64,000 nt of DNA from Dipteris shenzhenensis (Eukaryota; Polypodiophyta; Polypodiopsida; Gleicheniales): the NCBI GenBank assembly GCA_047967505.1, contig CM106539.1, one strand, 5' to 3'. A program made the translations under genes and the position numbers. Positions within the stretch are counted from its first letter, which is position 1. Each line of letters begins with the position of its first letter. The notes beneath the pieces were generated by a model, which did no database searches, was not told the origin of the DNA, and was given only the letters and a program-made list of their open reading frames with translations. Of this stretch, positions 35,031 to 45,063 are shown in pieces.

Positions 35031-38000
35031 ATGGCAAAACTTATCCGTGCTATTTCTGCTCGGTTTTCCTCGCCTCGTTCCGCCTCCACTTCCACTGAAC
35101 TCTCAGATTCCAAGCACTCTTGGAATCTTCCGTTGATCGATCCGGAAGATGTATATAAGTTTTCCATGTTTCAGTACATAGCCTTGAGACATATCAAGGT
35201 TTCCGAAGTATGTATAAATATTGCCGATGAAGGCAATACGGGAGTTTATCTCCCCCTTTTCTCCCAGTCCGAGATTGATACGTTCACCCGGTCTGGTTAT
35301 CAATACATCCATTATGGTTGTTTTGTTTTGGCTATTGAGCCGCTCTTCAGGTCTGGCGTCAACGCCACCTGTATGGTTAGCCTCGTCGACACCCGCCATC
35401 TGTCGATAAAAGCCGCCCGAATTGGGTTAGTCCATGGTTCCTTGAATAAGGAACCTGTATATACGGTCGTCTACCCCAACTTCAAAATGTCCCTGGCTGA
35501 TCCCCATTTGTCCACAGCCCTTCGTTTGTACGTCCATGTTAAAGGGCTCCAGATGAAACCCAAGTCTGAACACTGTGCGATTCATGTCCGCAGTATCAAT
35601 TACTTGGTTTCCACCATCAACCCGATCCCGCGCAACATTCATTCTCCCGATGAATGTGTCATGTATGGTGCCACCAATGGTGAAGTTACGCGGTTCAAGT
35701 TTGATACTGTTCCCATGCCTCTCGAATGGGATATGGACTACCAGCAGGTAGTCAATGAAGTAGATGCCATCGAAGCACCCTACCAGATCGAAGATACGCC
35801 TACGCGAGCTCTCATCCGGCGCCGTTCCGGCGCTCATTCGAAAAAGGTCATGCGCCTGGCTTTTCCTGCTTCTTCGCATCTCTCTATCAGTAGCACTCCC
35901 CCGTCTGATACATCCAGTCTCCCGGAAAGTTCTGCTCGCCTTGATGCTGTTCGTGACTGGGTTACTACTAGTGTTGCTTCCCACTATCCTGGTGATGCTA
36001 GTCTCCCCTATCGCAAGGAGACCGCTGTAAACCATTTGCCTCGCTCCCACTCCAATTTTGAGGCCATCACCAACAGCAAGGTACCCCTCATGATGTTCCA
36101 ACCCACAGAGTGGCCCTCCACTTGTGGATACCAAGAGGTACCTGATGATGACAGTAAGCTTATCTTCTCTCCTTTTGCTGTTATCGATTCGACTCTTCCT
36201 ATCAGTCAACTTCCCGTCGAACAACATCAACTGAACTGGGCCAATGCACATAATATCCAAGTACAGTCCAGTCTGGATGAGTGTAGATTAGCTCTATATA
36301 ATTTGCAGCTCGCACTGGCCGAACTCGACAAAAAGATCACTACTGCGTTGGCTGCTCCTATCTCTCCTTCTTCTCCCATGACATATACCTTTCCACCTTC
36401 TTCTATCGCTCCTCCTCTGCAATATAACTTCTCTCCCACACTTATGCTCCCCTCTGTTTCTTATCTCCAAGACTGTCAAGAAACTGATCAGCTTCCTTAT
36501 GATGCCGCCCGCGCTGCTGAATGGCTGGATCCCAGCCATCCCATTATCTGTGCCTTCCAGTGGACGGACAATGATCAGTCCGATGTCACAGCTATTCGGC
36601 CTCCCCTTGGAGGCGTTATTCCCCTTAATCCTGATCTTTTCTTTCCTTTGCTTCCTCATCCTGTCCCCGGACCAGTCGGACAAGATCCTCCAGATGATCA
36701 TTCTTCTGATTCTGATCCTGATGAGCCTTCTCTGCTTTCTCCTCCAACCTCTCCTGTGCATATGCCTCCTCCTCTTCCTCAGTCCTGTCCTTTTCCTGCC
36801 TTTATGAATGATGGAGGAATCAAACAAGAAGACACTCAACCCATGCAACAGGATGTCCGTTCTCGACAAAGTCTTTTTCCTTCTGCTCCTGGTGCTCACG
36901 GGTTACGCGGAGAATTGCTGATCCCTGAATATACCGATGATACTCTCAATGAAGCTGGTGAATTGCGCGTTCGTCTCCAACATAAGTCCTTCCCTGGCTA
37001 TGTACTTAATCTTGACGGTGCCTCTCCTCAAGCAATCAAGGACATCCTAAAGATTTTCTATGGTCATATGATGTCCTTAGTCTCTGTGTACAAGTGGACT
37101 TCGCGTGATGCTGCTGTAGAAACCACTAAAGGTTTCACAGGTATTCTGGCCAATTGGTGGGAGTTCTTGTCAGATGAATCCAAGGAACACATCTTCAACA
37201 GTCATGATTCCAGCCAACAGCCGAATGCTCCTGATGCACTTATTGCTGCAATCTCAAATCAGTTCCTGCCCACATTTACAGATGATCGAGCTCAGGCTTC
37301 CAATGAAGTCTTCGCCCTAAAGCTCTGTGATCTCTTTCAGTTGGCACAGTACAATGCCCATGCTCAGCAACTGGTTTATCGTGCAGGCATTTTTGCTGAT
37401 GTCTCTGCCAAGCGCCATTATTTGTTTAGTCTGCCCCATAAGCTTGGCGAGGCAGTCAACTCCCTCATTGACAGTCAGACTAAAATTATCAATATTGATA
37501 ATCAGCCAACCGAGGTACATAAAACTGTGGCTGACTTTACTTTTGCCAATCTCTTCCAACTTGTTCAAGTATATATACGGAAGCAATGTACAGAATATAC
37601 GCTCAAGAACAAGATTAAAGAGATTAGTTTGGTCTCGCTTGCCATTTGCCAACAGTTTGTCGGGCATCATGATTTCTGTCCACCCGACCATGCCAGACAG
37701 TTTACCCCGTCATCTTCTCGGTGTCATCGAGCCTCCTCGGCAAGAAAGCCTCAATGCTCCTGTGGTGGTTCTTCGAGTTTTCCGCGACTCCGCAAAATCC
37801 ATTGGCGCAACCGCTACCAACGCCGCCCTCAACGCTTTCTTCGTAAACGCCGCTTCCCTAATAAATCTTCTGGCTGCTTCATCTGTGGCAAAAAGGGGCA
37901 CTATGCTAAGGATTGCCCGCAACAACCTAAATCAGCGCAGCAGAAACAACTCAAGGGTTTCTTCACCATGATCAATGATCCTGACCAGTGGGAAGTCGTC

Positions 38001-40721
38001 TCACACGGAGTCACTGATGAATCCTTATTCGAATGTTCTGAATCAGATACTCCAGATTGTTTCACCTGCCAGCTCGCTCTTCCCCACACGCCAAATTCCA
38101 AGGTCAGTTTGTTTATGAATAACACCAATTTCATTGATCTTGAGCTCCCTTCGAGTTCGGAGTCAGAATTCGGTTCTGAGGGACCCCTTGATATATCTGA
38201 TTTCCCTCTGCCTCCTTCTTCTCCTCCTCTACGCCCTTCTCGCCCAACTCCTTCGCCCCTTAGTTTTCCTTTTCCTCCTCCTTTTATTCCTCCTCCTTCC
38301 ACTACGCTGCAGTACCATGGCCCCTCTGCTTTTCAGCCCCCACATACGGTCCATGAGCCCTCTAGATCTCGATATCTTCCTCCTCCTTTTACCCAGGTAC
38401 CTGTACAGTCCTTGGCTACACCCTCGTCTCACTCTCCTTGTACAGCCCAATTCCAAAATCTCCAGGAGAACATCACTCTGCTCAAAACTCAAACGGCAAC
38501 CATTCTGGCTCAGTGCACTCATTTAACTTCCACACTGAATTCTCTTGACCAGAAGGTAGTCCGCCATCTGCAGCAATGTTCCATTGAGATTCCTCCTGCT
38601 CTTCTCTCTTGCCATGATTTTTTCAAAACTCCTGCTCTTCCTGTCCATAACACCATGAAGACATGGCTTATTTCTGTTCTTCTCCGACCACCTGGTGTTC
38701 CCCCTTATTCTCTTGTGGCCCTTGTCGATACTGGTTCTGGTTTCAATATTTGTAAATATAACGCCTTACCCACTTACTGCTGGGAGCCCCTTGGCGATGC
38801 AAATCAAATGCATGGCTCTACCATGGGTGGTGGAGTTATTGCATGTAAACGCTATGCGACCAATATCTCTATCTCCCTCAATAACCAACCGACGGAGATC
38901 AGTTTCTACCAGCTAGAATCTCAGGGAATTGACCTCGTCATCGGCAATGACTTCCTTAACCGCCATCTCCCTTTTGGGTTTTCCACTGACACGATGGCTC
39001 TCACTATTAATAATATGCTTGTTCAACTTCCTGCCAGAGAAAAAGTCTCCAAAGTATTGAAGCCTTATGCTGAAGATCTAGAAATTGTCAATCAGGCTTC
39101 CCCTTATTGCCCCGTTTCTGATCACTACCGTTCCACTCCTTCTCCTCCACAGGCTGCTGAATTTAGTCCATCCTTACATACTGATGCTCAGCCTTTGTTA
39201 ACAGATCACGAATTACAGGATCTTGTAGCAAAAGATGCAGCTAAAGCTCTCCGCCGCCAAACACATACATTGCTGCTTTGTGAGACTATGGCAGAAATGG
39301 AGCAACAATTACTGACCAACTGTAGCAGTAATTCGCCCCAGGCTTTCAAACATATCTTTCACCATCAGATTGGCCTGCCAGTTAAAGAAGGCTCCAAACC
39401 TTATAAGGAGAGCCCTTATGGTTTCACTCATGAAGATCGCCTCCTCTGTACGGCAGAAATTACGGTCCTTCTCCAGCAAGGTCTGATTCGAGAATCTAAG
39501 TCAGCATGGGCAGCCGCGGCTTTTTATGTCAACAAACATTCAGAACAAAAGCGTGGTAAAAAGCGGTTAGTCATCAACTATAAACCGCTCAACAAATGTC
39601 TTATTCCGATCTCCTATCCTTTGCCCAATAAGGAGTATTTAATGCAGAAGATCAGTGGTGCCACTATCTTCTCCAAGCTCGACTTAAAAGCTGGTTTTTG
39701 GCAAATCGGCCTTCTTCCTGAAGATCAGCACAAGACCGGTTTTGTTGTTCCCCAGGGCTTCTATGAGTGGACAGTTCTTCCCTTTGGTTTGAAGACAACC
39801 CCAGTTGAATTCCAGCGGTTTATGGATTCTATTTTCTCGCCTTTTCATGAATTCTGCTTGGTGTACATTGATGACATCCTCATTTATAGCAAGAATGCTC
39901 ACCAGCATTTACAGCATCTTCAGGTGATCCATGACCTCCTACAAAAGCATGGCCTCGTGCTTTCTTCTACCAAGATCCAGATTGGTAAGGTGTCAATTGA
40001 CTTCCTGGGTGTACTAATCACTAATGGCGCCATTCAGTTACAAGACCATGTACTTAAGGCCCTTGCTGCTTTTCCTCCTGAGATCCGGGATAAACAACAG
40101 TTACAACGCTTTCTCGGTTGTTTGAATTATATCTCTCCATTTTATCAACAACTGGCCCGAGATCGCTATCTGCTGCAACTATGTCTTCGCAAGTATGGTC
40201 CCTCTTGGGGTCTTGCTCAAACCACGGCATTGGCAAATATTAAAGCACAAATCCAATCTTTGCCACCCCTTGCAATCCCTTCTCCGAATGCCACCCTCGT
40301 CATTGAAACTGATGCATCTGATCATTTCTGGGGTGCCATTCTCCTCGAACGAACTGACCCAAAGACCGAAGTCATCTGCGCATTCCGTTCCGGCATTTTC
40401 CAAGGCGCCGAGAAGAATTACCACTCCATTGAGAAAGAGATTCTCGCAGTGAAAAAAGCTATTCAAAAATTAGAATTATTTATTCTTAATAAACCTTTCA
40501 CTGTTCGCACCAACAACCAGAATTTCCGCACTTTCTGTACCCGCAAGAAAGATAAGCAGATTGGGCGCGGCCGTCTTGCCCGGTGGCAAGAGTTCTTCTC
40601 AATGTATGATTTTCAAGTGGAATGGAAAAAAGGCAGTACCAACACGGTCCCAGATATGCTTTCCAGAGAAGGTGCTCCGTATTGGGCCCAACATCCCACT
40701 AACTATTGTGCGCCACTCTAA
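35031..40721 (+). CDS. Caulimovirid polyprotein, 1896 residues, uninterrupted (copy B)
   Basis: A single open frame with, in order: a 30K-type movement protein region (about 40-210), expected to aid cell-to-cell spread; a Pro/Ser-rich stretch (about 440-640); a capsid-like region ending in Arg-rich sequence and a CCHC knuckle (C949, C952, H957, C962); another Pro-rich linker; an aspartic protease with LVDTGSG (Asp1233); reverse transcriptase with YIDDIL (1612-1615); and RNase H with ETDASD (Asp1761). One polyprotein for all functions recalls petuviruses and florendo-type endogenous viruses, whereas badna- and caulimoviruses split them. There are no stops or frameshifts, unlike copies C, D and E, so this copy is either young or under recent purifying selection. 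Genus-level placement would need a tree. Confidence 0.95.
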   Translation: MAKLIRAISARFSSPRSASTSTELSDSKHSWNLPLIDPEDVYKFSMFQYIALRHIKVSEVCINIADEGNTGVYLPLFSQSEIDTFTRSGYQYIHYGCFVLAIEPLFRSGVNATCMVSLVDTRHLSIKAARIGLVHGSLNKEPVYTVVYPNFKMSLADPHLSTALRLYVHVKGLQMKPKSEHCAIHVRSINYLVSTINPIPRNIHSPDECVMYGATNGEVTRFKFDTVPMPLEWDMDYQQVVNEVDAIEAPYQIEDTPTRALIRRRSGAHSKKVMRLAFPASSHLSISSTPPSDTSSLPESSARLDAVRDWVTTSVASHYPGDASLPYRKETAVNHLPRSHSNFEAITNSKVPLMMFQPTEWPSTCGYQEVPDDDSKLIFSPFAVIDSTLPISQLPVEQHQLNWANAHNIQVQSSLDECRLALYNLQLALAELDKKITTALAAPISPSSPMTYTFPPSSIAPPLQYNFSPTLMLPSVSYLQDCQETDQLPYDAARAAEWLDPSHPIICAFQWTDNDQSDVTAIRPPLGGVIPLNPDLFFPLLPHPVPGPVGQDPPDDHSSDSDPDEPSLLSPPTSPVHMPPPLPQSCPFPAFMNDGGIKQEDTQPMQQDVRSRQSLFPSAPGAHGLRGELLIPEYTDDTLNEAGELRVRLQHKSFPGYVLNLDGASPQAIKDILKIFYGHMMSLVSVYKWTSRDAAVETTKGFTGILANWWEFLSDESKEHIFNSHDSSQQPNAPDALIAAISNQFLPTFTDDRAQASNEVFALKLCDLFQLAQYNAHAQQLVYRAGIFADVSAKRHYLFSLPHKLGEAVNSLIDSQTKIINIDNQPTEVHKTVADFTFANLFQLVQVYIRKQCTEYTLKNKIKEISLVSLAICQQFVGHHDFCPPDHARQFTPSSSRCHRASSARKPQCSCGGSSSFPRLRKIHWRNRYQRRPQRFLRKRRFPNKSSGCFICGKKGHYAKDCPQQPKSAQQKQLKGFFTMINDPDQWEVVSHGVTDESLFECSESDTPDCFTCQLALPHTPNSKVSLFMNNTNFIDLELPSSSESEFGSEGPLDISDFPLPPSSPPLRPSRPTPSPLSFPFPPPFIPPPSTTLQYHGPSAFQPPHTVHEPSRSRYLPPPFTQVPVQSLATPSSHSPCTAQFQNLQENITLLKTQTATILAQCTHLTSTLNSLDQKVVRHLQQCSIEIPPALLSCHDFFKTPALPVHNTMKTWLISVLLRPPGVPPYSLVALVDTGSGFNICKYNALPTYCWEPLGDANQMHGSTMGGGVIACKRYATNISISLNNQPTEISFYQLESQGIDLVIGNDFLNRHLPFGFSTDTMALTINNMLVQLPAREKVSKVLKPYAEDLEIVNQASPYCPVSDHYRSTPSPPQAAEFSPSLHTDAQPLLTDHELQDLVAKDAAKALRRQTHTLLLCETMAEMEQQLLTNCSSNSPQAFKHIFHHQIGLPVKEGSKPYKESPYGFTHEDRLLCTAEITVLLQQGLIRESKSAWAAAAFYVNKHSEQKRGKKRLVINYKPLNKCLIPISYPLPNKEYLMQKISGATIFSKLDLKAGFWQIGLLPEDQHKTGFVVPQGFYEWTVLPFGLKTTPVEFQRFMDSIFSPFHEFCLVYIDDILIYSKNAHQHLQHLQVIHDLLQKHGLVLSSTKIQIGKVSIDFLGVLITNGAIQLQDHVLKALAAFPPEIRDKQQLQRFLGCLNYISPFYQQLARDRYLLQLCLRKYGPSWGLAQTTALANIKAQIQSLPPLAIPSPNATLVIETDASDHFWGAILLERTDPKTEVICAFRSGIFQGAEKNYHSIEKEILAVKKAIQKLELFILNKPFTVRTNNQNFRTFCTRKKDKQIGRGRLARWQEFFSMYDFQVEWKKGSTNTVPDMLSREGAPYWAQHPTNYCAPL

Positions 40722-41228
40722 CATTAATGTACGGTGTCTGGTATATACCAGGTAAGACCTTCACCTCTTTTTGTAAACCACTAGCGCTCCTGGTTTTGTA
40801 GCAAAACCAACGGCTAGCCCACAACAAAGTAAGCAAGTACAGGTATTACTCTCGCCTCAATTGTATATAAGGACCCAAGTCCTTCATTCCAAGGCAGAGT
40901 CTACCTCGAGTTCTCTTGTATAAGTTTTCTTTCTCTCCGGAATATAGCAAGCTTGCTTCAAGCTCTGAGTCTCTTAGTTTTCTAGTTTCCTTCATGTTAT
41001 CTCTTGCATCTGCTCTCACTCGTCCAGGCTCTCCTATCCGGATCGTGTACTCTGTTATGTTCGCCCCGTCTCGCCTATCTTCCTCTTGTGGCTCTCGCCG
41101 TGTTACTCCCTACCCTCGCTATCTTCTCCTTCTCGTTGTGTCTTCCCCTGAGTTTCATTTCTCTATCCCTCTTGCTATCGTAATTGGTTCCCAATTCGTG
41201 TATGAAATCTGAGTAGCACTGCGCTCGG
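40722..41228 (+). promoter_or_regulatory. Second copy of the caulimovirid intergenic region
   Basis: Repeats 34341-34848 with an 11-bp deletion near its start; the TATA box is at 40864-40872. It stops 26 bases before the primer site, where the inverted copy C begins. Copy B thus has a promoter-type region on both sides. Confidence 0.9.
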
Positions 41229-43949
41229 ACCAAAAGAGCAGAACTTCCCGAGCGCAGTGCTACTCAGATTTCATACACGAATTGGGAACCAATTACGATA
41301 GCAAGAGGGATAGAGAACTGAAACTCACGGGAAGATACAACGAGAAGGAGGAGATAGCGAGGGTAGGGAGTAACACGGCGAGAACCACAAGCGGAAGACA
41401 GGCGAGACGAGGCGAACATAACAGAGTACACGATCCGGAGAGGAGAGCCTGGACGAGTGAGAGCAGATGCAAGAGATAACATGAAGGAAACTAGAAAACA
41501 AGATTAAGGAGAGGCACCGTCAAGATTAAGTACATAGCCAGAGAAGGACTTATGTTGGAGACGAACGCGCAATTCACCAGCTTCATTGAGGGTACCATCT
41601 GTATATTCAGGGATCAGCAATTCTCCGCGTAACCCGTGAGCACCAGGAGCAGAAGGGAAAAGACATTGTCGAGAACGGACATCCTGTTGCATGGGTTGAG
41701 TGTCTTCTTGTTTGATTCCTCCATCATTCATAAATGCAGGAAAAGGACAGGACTGAGGAGGAGGAGGAGACATATGCACAGGAGAGGTTGGAGGAGAAAG
41801 CAGAGAAGGCTCATCAGGATCAGAGTCAGAAGAATGATCATCTGGAGGATCTTGTCCGACTGGTCCGGGGGCAGGATGAGGAAGCAAAGGAAAGAAAATA
41901 TCAGGATTAAGAGGAATAACGCCTCCAAGGGGAGGCCGAATAGCTGTGACATCGGAATGATCATTGTCCGTCCACCGGAAGGCACGGATAATGGGATGGC
42001 TGGGATCCAGCCATTCAGCAGCGCGGACGGCATCATAAGGAAGCTGATCAGTCTCTTCACAGTCTTGGAGATAAGAAACAGAGGGGAGCATAAGTGTGGG
42101 AGAGAAGTTATATTGCAGAGGAGGAGCAATAGAAGAAGGTGGAAAGGTATATGACATGGGAGAAGAAGGAGAGACAGGAGCAGCCAACGCAGTAGTGATC
42201 TTTTTGTCGAGTTCGGCCAGTGCGAGCTGCAAATTATATAGAGCTAATCTACACTCATCCAGACTGGACTGGACTTGGATATTATGCGCATTGGCCCAGT
42301 TCAGTTGCTGTTGTTCGACGGGAAGTTGACTGATAGGAAGAGTCGAATCGATAACAGCAAAAGGAGAGAAGATAAGCTTACTGTCATCATCAGGTACCTC
42401 TTGGTATCCACAAGTGGAGGGCCACTCTGTGGGTTGGAACATCATGAGGGGTACCTTGCTGTTGGTGATGGCCTCAAAGTTGGAGTGAGAGTGAGGCAAA
42501 TGGTTGACAGCGGTCTCCTTGCGATAGGGGAGACTAGCATCACCGGGATATTGGGAAGCAGCACTAGTAGTAACCCAGTCACGAACAGCATCAAGGCGAG
42601 CAGAACTTTCCGCGAGACTGGATGTATCAGACGGGGGAGTGCTACTGATAGAGAGATGCGAAGAAGCAGGAAAAGCCAGGCGCATGACCTTTTTCGAATG
42701 AGCGCCGGAACGGCGCCGGATGAGAGCTCGCGTAGGCGTATCTTCGATCTAGGAGGGTGCGTCGATGGCATCTACTTCATTGACTACCTGCTGGTAGTCC
42801 ATATCCCATTCGAGAGGCATGGGAACAGCATCAAACTTGAACCGCGTAACTTACCCATTGGTGGCACCATACATGACGCATTCATCGGGAGAATGAATGT
42901 TGCGCGGGATCGGGTTGATGGTGGAAACCAAGTAATTGATACTGCGGACATGAATCGCACAGTGTTCAGACTTGGGTTTCATCTGGAGCCCTTTAACATG
43001 GACGTACAAACGAAGGGCTGTGGACAAATGGGGATCAGCCAGGGACATTTTGAAGTTGGGGTAGACGACCGTATATACGGGTTCCTTATTCAAGGAACCA
43101 TGGACTAACCCAATTCGGGCGGCTTTTATCGACAGATGGCGGGTGTCGACGAGGCTGACCATACAGGTGGCGTTGACGCCAGACCTGAAGAGAGGCTCAA
43201 TAGCCAAAACAAAACAGCCATAATGGATGTATTGATAGCCAGACCGGGTGAACGTATCAATCTCGGACTGGGAGAAAAGGGGGAGATAAACTCCCGTATT
43301 GCCTTCGTCGGCAATATTTATACATACTTCAGAAACCTTGATATGTCTCAAGGCTTTGTACTGAAACATGGAAAACTTATATACATCTTCCGGATCGATC
43401 AACGGAAGATTCCAAGAGTGCTTGGAATCTGAGAGTTCAGTGGAAGTGGAGGCGGAACGAGGCGAGGAAAACCGAGCAAAAATAGCACGGATAAGTTTTG
43501 CCATCAGGATAACAGAACAAAGGACTGCGTGTGGCTTCAGACGTCACGCTAATGCTCAACCACGGACGGGACCTCTTGGCCTAGGGGGGAGCGCCAGCGA
43601 CAGGGTCCCAGACACTCTTCGAAAGAACGCACACACAACAGACACAAGGCTCTGATACCAAAAGAGCAGAACTTCCCGAGCGCAGTGCTACTCAGATTTC
43701 ATACACGAATTGGGCACCAATTACGATAGCAAGAGGGATAGAGAAATGAAACTCAGGGGAAGACACAACGAGAAGGAGAAGATAGCGAGGGTAGGGAGTA
43801 ACACGGCGAGAACCACAAGAGGAAGACAGGCGAGACGGGGCGAACATAACAGAGTACACGATTCGGAGAGGAGAGCCTGGACGAGTGAGAGCAGATGCAA
43901 GAGATAACATGAAGGAAACTAGAAAACTAAAGAGACTCAGAGCTTGAAG
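41229..43949 (-). pseudogene. Caulimovirid copy C: leader, movement and capsid part, rearranged
   Basis: In viral direction: leader from 43949 through the primer site, ORF start at 43504, and movement and capsid-like regions to about 41512. A leader fragment of about 275 bp (41503-41229) is then joined on and ends at the primer site. Two in-frame stops are visible near 42850 (GAA to TAA context) and 42750 (CAG to TAG). Protease, reverse transcriptase and RNase H are missing. The inner junction has the filler AAGATTAAG, copied from sequence about 20 bases away. Confidence 0.92.
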
Positions 43950-45058
43950 CCTTGATGCTGTTCGTGACTGGGTTACTACTAGTGCTGCTTCCCAATATCC
44001 TAGTGATGCTAGTCTCCCCTATCGCAAGGAGACCGCTGTAAACCATTTGCCTCGCTCCCACTCCAATTTTGAGGCCATCACCAACAGCAAGGTACCCCTC
44101 ATGATGTTCCAACCCACAGAGTGGCCCTCCACTTGTGGATACCAAGAGGTACCTGATGATGACAGTAAGCTTATCTTCTCTCCTTTTGCTGTTATCGATT
44201 CGACTCTTCCTATCAGTCAACTTCCCGTCGAACAACAGCAACTGAACTAGGCCAATGCGCATAATATCCAAGTACAGTCCAGTCTGGATGAGTGTAGATT
44301 AGCTCTATATAATTTGCAGCTCGCACTGGCCGAACTCGACAAAAAGATCACTACTGCGTTGGCTGCTCCTGTCTCTCCTTCTTCTCCCATGTCATATACC
44401 TTTCCACCTTCTTCTATCGCTCCTCCTCTGCAATATAACTTCTCTCCCACACTTATGCTCCCCTCTGTTTCTTATCTCCAAGACTGTGAAGAAACTGATC
44501 AGCTTCCTTATGATGCCGCCCGCACTGCTGAATGGCTGGATCCCAGCCATCCCATTATCCGTGCCTTCCGGTGGACGGACAATGATCAGTCCGATGTCAC
44601 AGCTATTCGGCCTCCCCTTGGAGGCGTTATTCCCCTTAATCCTGATCTTTTCTTTCCTTTGCTTCCTCATCCTGCCCCCGGACCAGTCGGACAAGATCCT
44701 CCAGATGATCATTCTTCTGACTCTGATCCTGATGAGCCTTCTCTGCTTTCTCCTCCAACCTCTCCTATGCATATGCCTCCTCCTCTTCCTCAGTCCTGTC
44801 CTTTTCCTGCCTTTATGAATGATGGAGGAATCAAACAAGAAGACACTCAACCCATGCAACAGGATGTCCGTTCTCGACAAAGTCTTTTCCCTTCTGCTCC
44901 TGGTGCTCACGGGTTATGCGGAGAATTGCTGATCCCTGAATATACCGATGGTACCCTCAATGAAGCTGGTGAATTGCGCGTTCGTCTCCAACATAAGTCC
45001 TTCCCTGGCTATGTACTTAATCTTGACGGTGCCTCTCCTCAAGCAATCAAGGACATCC
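43950..45058 (+). pseudogene. Caulimovirid copy D: internal capsid-region fragment
   Basis: Matches polyprotein codons from about 304 to 673 of copy B. One TGG-to-TAG stop lies at about 44250. There is no start, zinc knuckle or enzymatic domain. It faces copy C, forming a large inverted repeat with 41512-42630. Confidence 0.93.
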
Positions 45059-45063
45059 GATGG

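Noticed and set aside
35427-36260. A 277-codon antisense ORF opposite the movement-protein region, repeated in copies C and E
   Set aside because: It is the complement of the viral coding strand; its persistence follows from similarity of the copies and codon composition. No domain is recognisable.
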